DNA of 64,000 bases from an uncultured Phascolarctobacterium sp. (GTDB lineage: Bacteria > Bacillota > Negativicutes > Acidaminococcales > Acidaminococcaceae): the NCBI RefSeq assembly GCF_934190775.1, contig NZ_CAKPTG010000015.1:5416-69415 (forward strand), read 5' to 3'. The position numbers and the translations under genes were made by a program. Positions 56,691-64,000 of the stretch are shown here, one piece after another (positions within the stretch are counted from its first letter, which is position 1; each line of letters opens with the position of its first letter). Below the pieces are notes generated by a model that made no database searches, had not been told where the DNA came from, and saw nothing but the letters and a program-made list of their open reading frames with translations.

Positions 56691-56770
56691 TTAAAATAAA
56701 CACTAAAACTTAAAATTTTACTCCCAAAATCTCAAAAAATCTCTCAATTCCCCCTAAATTTCCCCCTCAT

Positions 56771-56825
56771 CCTACCCGAATTTGCCATTTCGGGTAGGGA
56801 TAAATTACTAAAAATTCGTTATACT
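56771..56825 (+). promoter_or_regulatory. envelope promoter module, copy 4 (ompM)
   Basis: CCTACCC (56771-56777), GGGTAGGG (56792-56799), 20 nt, TATACT (56820-56825). The 160-nt leader that follows contains the inverted pair GGAAAAACAA / TTGCTTTTCC and CCGT/ACGG, so leader-level control is possible. Confidence 0.85.
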
Positions 56826-56990
56826 ACAGCCAGAAGCAAAGGAAAAACAACTTGTTCTTCTTGCTTTTCCGTCTTTACCAAACGGAGCAGGTACTGCAAA
56901 AACCAAAATGAAACAAGGCAAATTTTGGCAACAGGCAGCGCAAGCCTCCGCAAGGTAAAAAACATTTTACTTAAAAAGGAGGAATTTCCC

Positions 56991-58394
56991 ATGAAAAAAT
57001 CTTTAGTACTCGCAATGGCAATGGCTCTTGGTGTAACCGCTTCTGCTTATGCAGCTAACCCCTTCAGCGACGTTCCTGCCGGCCACTGGGCATATGACAG
57101 CATCAACAAGCTGGCAGCTGCAGGCGTAATCGATGGCTATGGCGACGGCACCTTCGGCGGTGACAAGCTGATGACTCGTTATGAAATGGCACAAATCGTT
57201 GCTAAAGCAATGGCCAAAGGCGCTAACGTTGAAAAGCTGGCAGCAGAATTTGCTGACGAGCTGGACAACCTGGGCGTACGCGTAGCTAACCTAGAGAAAA
57301 AGGCTGACAATGTAAAGATTACCGGTGAACTGCGCTTCCGTTATGTAAATCAAGACGGTGCAATGTTTAAGGATAGTGAGGGCAGAGAATCTTTAGTTAT
57401 AGGCAATGCTTCTAACCATATAGCAGATCTCCGTTCCCGCATCTGGATTAACGGCATGATTAATGATGACTGGACCTACACCGGCATGCTGGAGAACACG
57501 CAGGATTTGAGCGATAATGCAGGTAACGAAGATACAAAATTCCAACGTGCTTATGTAGACGGCAAGCTGGGTGGTATGGCAGTACGTGCAGGCCGTTATA
57601 ATCTGGTAATTGCTGATGGCAATATCTATGATACACGTGCTGATGGCTTGGAGCTGTCTTATGGCAACAAGCTTAAATTAAAAGGCTTTGCAGGCAAGGC
57701 AACTGATGATATCACTGTTGTACCATATATGGAGACTCGCGGCAACGATACTTTAACTGGTGATATTACTAACGGCGGCAAGTATTGGGGCTTGGCTGTT
57801 GAAGGCGAGCTGGCTAAGGGCTTGATGGCTACTGCTGGCTATACTCAATTCAAAGATATGGGTACCGGCTTTGCAGAAGCTCATGATGCTCCTTCTTTTG
57901 ATATCCCTAGTTATTTCTATGGCAAAACTGATATTGACAACGGCATCTGGCATGCAGGCCTGAGCTATGATATCGGCCATTTCAACCTGTCCGCTATGTA
58001 TCTGAAGGGCGATTTGTCTGCTGACAAACTTAATGAAGAGAATAATGGGATTAACCAAGATATTGATAGATATCTTGATGATGACGGCTTCGTTATCGGC
58101 CTGTCCTATAAGGGTGCTAAGGCTGAAGATGCAGGCAGCTGGGGTGCATGGGCTAAATACTATGACCAAGGCGCACAAACCTATGTTGCACACACCACCG
58201 ATGCTAACACCTTTGGCATGACTGGCTTCAAGGGCTTCGGCGTAGGCGCTAACTACACCTTCGCTAAAAACATCGTAGCTAACGTTGCATACTACAACAC
58301 CGAATCCAAGCTGGCTAAAGCAATTGGCGCTGCTGATCATCTGGATCGCACCAAAGACCATCGCTTCTGGACTGACGTAACCTTCACTTTCTGA
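56991..58394 (+). CDS. OmpM-type SLH-domain outer-membrane porin
   Basis: A 467-residue major outer-membrane protein. Signal peptide (MKKSLVLAMAMALGVTASAYA), one SLH domain (NPFSDVPAGHWAYDSINKLAAAGVIDGYGDG ... MTRYEMAQIVAKAMA, residues 22-80), a short coiled coil (about 85-115) and a 16-18-strand barrel ending in WTDVTFTF with terminal Phe. In Negativicutes the SLH domain tethers the outer membrane to polyamine-modified peptidoglycan. The start follows AAGGAGG. The gene lies between two direct copies of a 380-bp repeat. Confidence 0.93.
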   Translation: MKKSLVLAMAMALGVTASAYAANPFSDVPAGHWAYDSINKLAAAGVIDGYGDGTFGGDKLMTRYEMAQIVAKAMAKGANVEKLAAEFADELDNLGVRVANLEKKADNVKITGELRFRYVNQDGAMFKDSEGRESLVIGNASNHIADLRSRIWINGMINDDWTYTGMLENTQDLSDNAGNEDTKFQRAYVDGKLGGMAVRAGRYNLVIADGNIYDTRADGLELSYGNKLKLKGFAGKATDDITVVPYMETRGNDTLTGDITNGGKYWGLAVEGELAKGLMATAGYTQFKDMGTGFAEAHDAPSFDIPSYFYGKTDIDNGIWHAGLSYDIGHFNLSAMYLKGDLSADKLNEENNGINQDIDRYLDDDGFVIGLSYKGAKAEDAGSWGAWAKYYDQGAQTYVAHTTDANTFGMTGFKGFGVGANYTFAKNIVANVAYYNTESKLAKAIGAADHLDRTKDHRFWTDVTFTF

Positions 58395-58447
58395 TAAACC
58401 TTCATACAAAAACTTCCTAAAATTGGCAGCGCTTGCGCTGTCGGCAG

Positions 58448-58472
58448 AGAACCGCCGTGAGGCGGTTCTTTT
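58448..58472 (+). terminator. ompM terminator
   Basis: AGAACCGCC / GGCGGTTCT with a GTGA loop followed by TTTT, identical in stem to the one at 42962. Confidence 0.88.
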
Positions 58473-58487
58473 GCGTTTGGGTGGGGG

Positions 58488-58924
58488 TGCAACCCCCTTC
58501 CGCCTCACTACGTTCGGCACCTTCCCCAAGGGGCAGGCAAGACTAATAGCTTTCCATTAACCTTCATCAGCACATTCTTGGTTTCCCCTTGGGGAAACTG
58601 TCGCGTTAGCGACTAAAGGGGGAATCACTGAAGCAAATGAGAAGTTGGCTAGAATAGAGAGGCTCGCTTTTCTTCCTAAAGTTATATCTTCTTACACAAC
58701 CCTTCCGTCTGCTCGCAAGGCTCGCAGCCACCTCCCCTTTCAGGGGAGATATAACAGGCTAGATTTAAAATTACAATTCGCAATTACAACCAGCCTCTAT
58801 ATGCTCCCTGAAAGGGAGCTGGCAAAATCACACAGTGATTTTGACTGAGGGTTGTGCTTGCGACAAACTGAGTCTTAGCGTCAAGGGAGCTGGCATCGCC
58901 GTAGGCGATGACTGAGGGTTGTGC
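58488..58924. repeat. composite hairpin repeat, copy 2, downstream of ompM
   Basis: The same composite as at 56308-56690 in the same orientation. It ends with two hairpin elements: 58797-58858 (AAAATCAC/GTGATTTT stem, loop changed to ACA) and 58882-58924 (ATCGCC/GGCGAT stem). There is no coding sequence I can support here. Confidence 0.85.
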
Positions 58925-58961
58925 AAGGCGAAATTTATTATGCTAATGTTGCTTGCGACGC

Positions 58962-59168
58962 GGCCCCCTTCCGCCTAACTACGTTTGGCACCTTCCCCAA
59001 GGGGCAGGCAAGACTAATAGCTTTCCATTAACCTTTATCAGCACATTCTTGGTTTCCCCTTGGGGGACAAGGTGAATTGCCCGTAGGGCAAGAGAGGGCG
59101 CCCTGGGGCGACTGTCGCGTTAGCGACTAAAGGGGGAATCACTGAAGCAAATGAGAAGTTGGCTAGAA
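58962..59168. repeat. composite hairpin repeat, partial copy 3
   Basis: Repeats cccccttccgcctaacta through the CTGTCGCGTTAGCGACT hairpin and cactgaagcaaatgagaagt, with a 40-bp insertion near 59070-59110, and lacks the distal half. Confidence 0.8.
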
Positions 59169-59233
59169 ATATAACCTAAAATTTTCTCTCAACCACCCCA
59201 AAAATCAAAAATATCCCAAAAATTTCCCCTCAT

Positions 59234-59288
59234 CCTACCCGAAATCACTCTTTTGGGTGGGGCGCTTTTGCACATTTTAGGCTACACT
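59234..59288 (+). promoter_or_regulatory. envelope promoter module, copy 5 (deleted gene)
   Basis: CCTACCC (59234-59240), GGGTGGGG (59255-59262), 20 nt, TACACT (59283-59288). The gene behind it is reduced to a remnant. Confidence 0.75.
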
Positions 59289-59294
59289 ATAGGT

Positions 59295-59471
59295 GTAAAC
59301 AATCAGCTGCTTCCGCTTGAGGTGCTGAGCAGGCGCATCTTCATCAACGCTGACAGTAGGGAATGGATGCAGGAAATGAAGGATTTGCTGCATGACGGCG
59401 GCAACCTGCGCAAGTTTGCGATTCGGGCGAAGGTTATGGACGGCAGTGTTTATCTGGAGGAGATTGATTAA
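59295..59471 (+). pseudogene. remnant of a lipoprotein-like gene
   Basis: An open stretch ending LRKFAIRAKVMDGSVYLEEID matches the end of the protein encoded at 60776-61921 (RRFAILQSGKDGSIYLQEID). The bases after both stop codons are also alike (attaaggtaaaat), as are the leaders (aatcagctgc and gattagctgc). The region between is missing, so an internal deletion removed the signal peptide and most of the domain. The only ATG-like start lies before the predicted transcription start. Confidence 0.7.
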
Positions 59472-59531
59472 GGTAAAATCTGCATTCTGTGCGGAAATTT
59501 ATAGAATTAGGGATTTTAGGAGGTAATGAAT

Positions 59532-60638
59532 ATGAAAATGAAAAAATTAACCAGCTTATGTGGTTGCCTGTTGCTTTCCATGTGCATGGGCGTTGGCGCT
59601 ATGACTGCTCCGCTGTCTGCTGAGGCTGCAGCACGCGAAAAGGTTATTCTGGACGCAGATATGGTGGATTTGTTTGATGACGGCATCGCTATGATGATGC
59701 TTGCCGAATCTCCCAAAATGGATTTAAAGGGTGTTACCATCGTTATCGGCAATACCTGGGTTGAAACTGGTACCGCTTCCGCTATTCGTCAGCTGGAGGG
59801 CATCGGCCGCACTGATATTCCTGTATATATGGGCGTTAATGAAACCGTTCGCAAGGACCGTTTCGCTAACATGAAGGAAGAAAAACGCATTTACGGCCGT
59901 GGCCATGACTCCCATCTGGGCGCTGCAGGCTATCCTCAGCCGGCATCCTGGCAGGCTGAATACCGCAAGAATTATAATGATGAGCCTGTTATGAACCCGC
60001 AAAAGGAACATGCTGCTGATTTCATCATTGATACTATCAAAAAGCATCCGGGCGAAGTAACCATCGTTGCTATCGGCAGCGGTGCTAACCTGGCAGCTGC
60101 TCTGGACAAGGCTCCGGAAATTGCTCCGCTGGCTAAACGCGTTGTTTATATGGCAGGCGCTTTCTTCTGCGAAGGCAACGTAATGCCGACCTCCGAGTTC
60201 AACGTTTGGATTGATCCGGAAACCGCTAAAAAGGCTTACCGCGCTCCTTGGAAGGAGCAAATCTTCCTGCCGCTGGATGTTTGCAGCAAGGAACTGATGA
60301 GCCACGATGATTTTAAGGATCTGGAAAGCCGCATTAAGAGCGACCGCTTCAAGGCTATGTGGGAAAGCCACTATGCTACCCCGATGTTCCGCAAGGATCC
60401 GGCTTTCAAGAACTACATTTGGGACGTTCTGGCAGCAGCAGTTGCTATTGATCCGTCCGTAATTCTGGAATCCGAAACTCTGCCGATTGATGTTGATGAC
60501 CAATACGGCTATGGCTACGGTCAGACTATGGGCTTCCGCGGCGCTGCTCCTGAGGGTGCTCAGAATGCGAAGATTGTTTACGCTGTAGACCGCGCTAAGG
60601 TTTGGAAGATGGTTGAGGATGTATTCAACAAGCTGTAA
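59532..60638 (+). CDS. secreted inosine/uridine-preferring nucleoside hydrolase family protein
   Basis: A 368-residue protein with a signal peptide (about residues 1-30, ending LSAEAAA), so it acts outside the cytoplasm. The nucleoside hydrolase fold begins VILDADMVDLFDDGIAMMML, a variant of the DTDxGxDD calcium/ribose-binding motif, followed by GVTIVIGNTWVETGTASAIRQLEGIGRTDIPVYMG. It probably cleaves nucleosides to base and ribose in the periplasm. Of the three close ATGs the one at 59532 has the best spacing (7 nt) from GGAGGT. Confidence 0.85.
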   Translation: MKMKKLTSLCGCLLLSMCMGVGAMTAPLSAEAAAREKVILDADMVDLFDDGIAMMMLAESPKMDLKGVTIVIGNTWVETGTASAIRQLEGIGRTDIPVYMGVNETVRKDRFANMKEEKRIYGRGHDSHLGAAGYPQPASWQAEYRKNYNDEPVMNPQKEHAADFIIDTIKKHPGEVTIVAIGSGANLAAALDKAPEIAPLAKRVVYMAGAFFCEGNVMPTSEFNVWIDPETAKKAYRAPWKEQIFLPLDVCSKELMSHDDFKDLESRIKSDRFKAMWESHYATPMFRKDPAFKNYIWDVLAAAVAIDPSVILESETLPIDVDDQYGYGYGQTMGFRGAAPEGAQNAKIVYAVDRAKVWKMVEDVFNKL

Positions 60639-60667
60639 GCAATAATTTTGTGATTTAAAGCTTGCGC

Positions 60668-60722
60668 CCTACCCGAATTTGCTGTTTCGGGTGGGGCGCT
60701 TTAGTTTTTTTTAGGGTAAAAT
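60668..60722 (+). promoter_or_regulatory. envelope promoter module, copy 6 (lipoprotein operon)
   Basis: CCTACCC (60668-60674), GGGTGGGG (60689-60696), 20 nt, TAAAAT (60717-60722). The leader to the ATG at 60776 is about 47 nt. Confidence 0.8.
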
Positions 60723-60775
60723 ATAGGTATAAAAGATTAGCTGCAAAGCAGGCAGCAGGAAGCGGAGGGATGGAG

Positions 60776-61921
60776 ATGTTGAAGAAAAGCTGTAAAAATG
60801 TCCTGGTGGGAGCAATGCTGCTGGCTTCATTGGCAATGCTGCTGAATGGCTGCGGTTCGGATAAGCAGGCGGCGGCAACACAGCCTAAGGCCACGAAGGT
60901 GGAGGAAGCTGCAGCGAATGTGGCAAAGGTGCCTGCCTATGAGCGTGAATATGGCAAGCTGGTGGAGGGTATCTATAATTTTGTGAATGATGGCAATATG
61001 GATAAAATGCCGCAGCAGGGCATGACCGGTATCTATGAGCTGCGGGACCGTATGGGTTACGTTGATGCGTTGAACATGCTTGGTTATACGCTGCAGGATA
61101 TCAATAATGACAAGGTGCCGGAGCTGATTTTTGCTATCTTGGATAATGAAAAGCAGGGCAAGGGCTATTACGGCAAGGATATCTATGCTGTCTATACCTT
61201 TGTGGACGGCAAGATAAAATTTGTTGATGAAGGCTGGGCACGCAGCAATCTGCAGCTGTTGGCGAACAATATGCTGCTGACACGCGGCAACAGCAGTAAT
61301 ACAGACTATGTGCTGGCGCTGGAGGATTTGCTGCCGAACGGTGATAAAAGATGCGTTGATATGTACTTTACCCGTTCAAAGAACGGTAATGCGGCTGCCA
61401 ACGGACTTGATGTTTACCGTAACGATGTGGGCAGAGATGATGTGGCTGCTTCGCAAAAGACGAATATGTCTGCAGATGATTTCTTTGATATGGGCGCAGA
61501 GATGGCCGGTGACAGCGTGAAGCTTGAGCTGCTGCCGTTGAAGGAATATAAGCAGCGAGGCTTTAAGGGCCTGGCGATGCAGTATCTGGAATGCATGGGC
61601 GTACATGAGCTGCAGGATGCAAAGTTTGATCTTTCCAAGTACGAGCAGGTTTCCGTGCCTAATCCCTTTAAGGGTGCGGACGTGATTTTCCGCAGTACGA
61701 AAAATCTGGAAGAGTTCCGTCTGCTGGAGCTTGCTTCCGGTAAGAGTGTTTACAGCAAGGATTTGCTGATGGCTGATGAAAAGCTGGTGCTGCATCTGGA
61801 GAGCCTGGAAACTATTCCCAAGAACGGTATCAGCTTTAAGGATGATGCAGGCAGGGAGCGCCGGTTTGCGATTCTGCAAAGCGGTAAGGATGGCAGTATT
61901 TATCTGCAGGAGATTGATTAA
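60776..61921 (+). CDS. putative lipoprotein of unknown function
   Basis: A 381-residue protein with a lipobox LLNGC (Cys about residue 24) after MLKKSCKNVLVGAMLLASLAM. The mature part is soluble and contains DINNDKVPELIFAILDN, a Ca-binding-like DxNxDxxPEL loop typical of FG-GAP/VCBS-like or secreted Clostridial lipoproteins. Its last 40 residues (IPKNGISFKDDAGRERRFAI ... DGSIYLQEID) are shared with the next gene product and the remnant at 59295. The start at 60776 has GGAGG 7 nt upstream. Function unknown. Confidence 0.75.
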   Translation: MLKKSCKNVLVGAMLLASLAMLLNGCGSDKQAAATQPKATKVEEAAANVAKVPAYEREYGKLVEGIYNFVNDGNMDKMPQQGMTGIYELRDRMGYVDALNMLGYTLQDINNDKVPELIFAILDNEKQGKGYYGKDIYAVYTFVDGKIKFVDEGWARSNLQLLANNMLLTRGNSSNTDYVLALEDLLPNGDKRCVDMYFTRSKNGNAAANGLDVYRNDVGRDDVAASQKTNMSADDFFDMGAEMAGDSVKLELLPLKEYKQRGFKGLAMQYLECMGVHELQDAKFDLSKYEQVSVPNPFKGADVIFRSTKNLEEFRLLELASGKSVYSKDLLMADEKLVLHLESLETIPKNGISFKDDAGRERRFAILQSGKDGSIYLQEID

Positions 61922-61983
61922 GGTAAAATGCCTGAAGAGGCTTAAATTAAGCTATGATGTAAAAAACTTTGGAGGTGTTTTTT

Positions 61984-62457
61984 ATGCGTAAAAGATTTTT
62001 AGCTGCAATGTTATTGGCACTGGGTATTGGTTTGTTTGGCGGTTGGGGCAGTGCTCAGGCTAATAGTGTGCCGGAGTCTACTCAAAGCATGCTGCATGTG
62101 TGCTGGCTGAAGGATGCTCATGTTAATCCTGCGGCCTGCGAGGTTGTGAGAATGCCGGATGCTTTTGAGTCGGCAAAGGCTGTGGTGACGAGCTCGGTGG
62201 ATTTTCCTGATTTTCAGGTTGTGGCGCTGGATTTGCGTGAAGTGAGCGCTGAGGGCTATCCTGTTTTTAACGTGCAGTCTGTTTATTATAAGGATTTCCT
62301 GCGTGCGACGGAGCCGATTATTATTGTGATGCGTGATTCCGAGTCCTTCCCGCGCAATGGTATTGCGGTGCGTGATTCTTTGGGCAGGGAGCGTATTTTC
62401 GGTATTGCTATCAGCGGTGAGGACGGAAGCCTGCTGCTGAGTGAGGTTGAGAGATAG
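61984..62457 (+). CDS. small secreted protein sharing the lipoprotein's C-terminal motif
   Basis: A 157-residue protein with a signal peptide (MRKRFLAAMLLALGIGLFGGWGSAQA). The mature domain of about 130 residues ends FPRNGIAVRDSLGRERIFGIAISGEDGSLLLSEVER, which matches the C-terminus of the preceding lipoprotein (NGI-x-x-x-D-x-x-GRER...DGS-x-x-L). It is therefore a truncated or single-domain relative. It follows by 62 bp, with GGAGGTG before the ATG; cotranscription is likely. Confidence 0.72.
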   Translation: MRKRFLAAMLLALGIGLFGGWGSAQANSVPESTQSMLHVCWLKDAHVNPAACEVVRMPDAFESAKAVVTSSVDFPDFQVVALDLREVSAEGYPVFNVQSVYYKDFLRATEPIIIVMRDSESFPRNGIAVRDSLGRERIFGIAISGEDGSLLLSEVER

Positions 62458-62468
62458 AGGTGTGGGCG

Positions 62469-63224
62469 ATGAAGAGATTATTTAGCTTGCTGATGTTCTG
62501 CCTGCTGCTGCTTGCTAGTACTGCGGCGATGGCAGCGTCTTATTCTTATGGTGCGTATTCGTATATGCGTTATGGTGCGAATGGCAGGGATAATGCTTCT
62601 TTGCATCTGATTTATACGCAGTCCGGCATTTTTGCTTCTGTTGTTACTTATGATTTGCAGGACGGTAATGCGCCGATGTTTAAGGGCGTGGGGATGCTGG
62701 AGAACGGTTCGCTGGTGCTGGAGGATTATTCGTTTGATGTGGGCCGTCATGGTGAGGATACACGTTATTTTGGTTATGGCTCTCAGCCGCTTGTTTGTGA
62801 GGCCAGAGTGCAGGATAGTAAGCAGGTTGTGCTGCTGCCGACGGTTGATGCACGCGAGATGGGTATTACTAAGGTGAGTGAGCCTGATATCGGCGGTACC
62901 TATAAGTTTGAGGGAATGCAGGCGGAAGAGGATTATACTATGGCGCTGTATTTCCTGCGTAAGCTGAATGTGAAGAATACGGGTTTGGATTTGAGCAGTA
63001 AGGATTATTGGTTTGGCTATGGCAGTCGTTTTGCCGAGGCTCCGAACAGCGTTTTTAATTCGTATCTGCCGCAGGAGTACGGCGATTATTTTGGGGTTTA
63101 TGTTTATAATAAGAATGATGAGCTGGTTATGACTTATTATGTGCATCCGAGTTTGTGGGATGCGTATCGTGTGACTGTTGATGGTGAGGTTAAGTTGCTG
63201 TGTAGCAATGATGCTGTTGGTTGA
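62469..63224 (+). CDS. secreted protein of unknown function
   Basis: A 251-residue protein with a signal peptide (MKRLFSLLMFCLLLLASTAAMA). The mature part is rich in Tyr and Gly, starts SYSYGAYSYMRYGANGRDNASLHL and looks like an all-beta domain; no family is recognised. The start at 62469 lies 11 bp after the previous stop and follows GAGGTG, so it is the third gene of the operon. The end of the gene is followed by tandem repeats. Confidence 0.72.
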   Translation: MKRLFSLLMFCLLLLASTAAMAASYSYGAYSYMRYGANGRDNASLHLIYTQSGIFASVVTYDLQDGNAPMFKGVGMLENGSLVLEDYSFDVGRHGEDTRYFGYGSQPLVCEARVQDSKQVVLLPTVDAREMGITKVSEPDIGGTYKFEGMQAEEDYTMALYFLRKLNVKNTGLDLSSKDYWFGYGSRFAEAPNSVFNSYLPQEYGDYFGVYVYNKNDELVMTYYVHPSLWDAYRVTVDGEVKLLCSNDAVG

Positions 63225-63302
63225 GGCAGTGAGTTGAGTTTGAGGTCCTTGCGACGTAAGTTAATATTGCGGAGCAGGGGCCTTTTTGATGTTGAAAAAG
63301 GG

Positions 63303-64000
63303 GTTGCTTGTGCGTCGCAATTAAATATCGTTTCAGTCAGTAGCAATTTTCCTATGCCTTAGGGCATAACGCAAATTTCGTGCGGAACCAGGACGAAGCA
63401 TCGGTACAATTTGTCAGACGGTAAAAGAATGTTACGTACCCTTGCTTCTATGGTTCCAAGCACTCATTTGCTAAAATTGCTATTCCTTACACGATATGTT
63501 AATTGCTCGTGCTGGTGTTCTGCTATCCTTCTTGCCTGCCCCTTGGGGAAGGTGCCGAACGAAGTGAGGCGGAAGGGGGTTGTGCGTCGCAATTAAATAT
63601 CGTTTCAGTCAGGAGCAATTTTCCCATGCCTTAGGACATAACGCAAATTTTGTGCGGAACCAGGACGAAGCATCGGTACAATTTGTCAGACGGTAAAAGA
63701 ATGTTACGTACCCTTGCTTCTATGGTTCCAAGCACTCATTTGCTAAAATTGCTATTCCTTACACGATATGTTAATTGCTCGTGCTGGTGTTCTGCTATCC
63801 TTCTTGCCTGCCCCTTGGGGAAGGTGCCGAACGAAGTGAGGCGGAAGGGGGTTGTGCGTCGCAATTAAATATCGTTTCAGTCAGGAGCAATTTTCCCATG
63901 CCTTAGGACATAACGCAAATTTTGTGCGGAACCAGGACGAAGCATCGGTACAATTTGTCAGACGGTAAAAGAATGTTACGTACCCTTGCTTCTATGGTTC
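63303..64000. repeat. 272-bp tandem repeat array, runs off the window
   Basis: The unit starting tgcgtcgcaattaaatatcg occurs at 63311, 63583 and 63855, an exact 272-bp period, with near identity between the second and third units. Each unit holds ggaaccaggacgaagcatcg, a cttgcttctatggttcc segment and the ctgccccttggggaaggtgcc hairpin. A frame of 60-70 codons is conserved between units but looks incidental. A diverged single copy lies at 33350-33750. Confidence 0.92.

Noticed and set aside
59253..59471. 72-codon gene starting at 59253
   Set aside because: Its start codon lies inside the promoter module, before the predicted transcription start; treated as the remnant of a deleted gene.
63411..63868. 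Two small plus-strand genes encoding the same cysteine-rich peptide
   Set aside because: They are frames within the 272-bp tandem repeat, lack ribosome sites, and the diverged copy at 33.4 kb does not keep the frame.

Overview
The window is the replication-origin region of a diderm Firmicute, most likely a member of the Negativicutes (Acidaminococcaceae/Phascolarctobacterium-like; inferred from gene content, not from any database search). Firmicutes-type core order (dnaA-dnaN-S4-recF-DUF721-remB-gyrB-gyrA leftward; rpmH-rnpA-yidD-yidC-jag-mnmE-mnmG-rsmG-noc rightward) is combined with outer-membrane proteins: an SLH-domain OmpM-type porin and a classical autotransporter. There are no rRNA or tRNA genes and no CRISPR array.

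Layout. 1-4.7 kb: start of an FAD oxidoreductase, then an AT-rich defence island (Vsr, C5 methyltransferase, Eco47II-family endonuclease, KAP-type NTPase). 4.8-16 kb: PAP2 phosphatase, a secreted Gly/His-tailed protein, then a nitrogen/sulfur block: a ureohydrolase with an atypical Nramp-fold transporter and a divergent IclR regulator; an ATC hydrolase and an M20 carbamoylase that share near-identical promoters and could release cysteine from 2-aminothiazoline-4-carboxylate; MetQ behind a T-box; and two PLP sulfur enzymes behind a structured leader RNA. 16-29 kb: MATE pump, gyrA, TSUP permease, thiamine pyrophosphokinase (with a parS inside), gyrB, remB, dciA, recF, S4, dnaN, dnaA. 29-37.4 kb: the rightward origin operons, ending in noc, whose terminator hairpin contains a second parS. 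37.4-43 kb: zinc-ribbon protein, autotransporter and two secreted paralogues. 43-46.5 kb: gatCAB. 46.6-54 kb: two AT-rich hypothetical genes, a lone P-loop ATPase, a flavin reductase-like protein, TetR, a candidate small RNA, purC, a PHP phosphatase. 54-64 kb: SstT, Hsp20 under CIRCE, OmpM between direct repeats, a secreted nucleoside hydrolase, three secreted/lipoprotein genes, and a 272-bp tandem repeat running off the end.

The strongest new signal is a promoter module found six times between 38.7 and 60.7 kb, on both strands. It consists of an inverted repeat (CCTACCC ... GGGTRGGG) that ends exactly 20 nt before a -10 hexamer, with no -35 hexamer. It precedes the genes for OmpM, the autotransporter, the secreted pair, the lipoprotein operon, the zinc-ribbon protein and a deleted lipoprotein relative. 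This looks like an envelope regulon with an unidentified DNA-binding regulator. Other items are the atypical ureohydrolase/Nramp pair, the cysteine-releasing pair, an unclassified leader RNA, a small RNA gene, a parS that doubles as a terminator, and families of hairpin repeats with compensatory stem changes.
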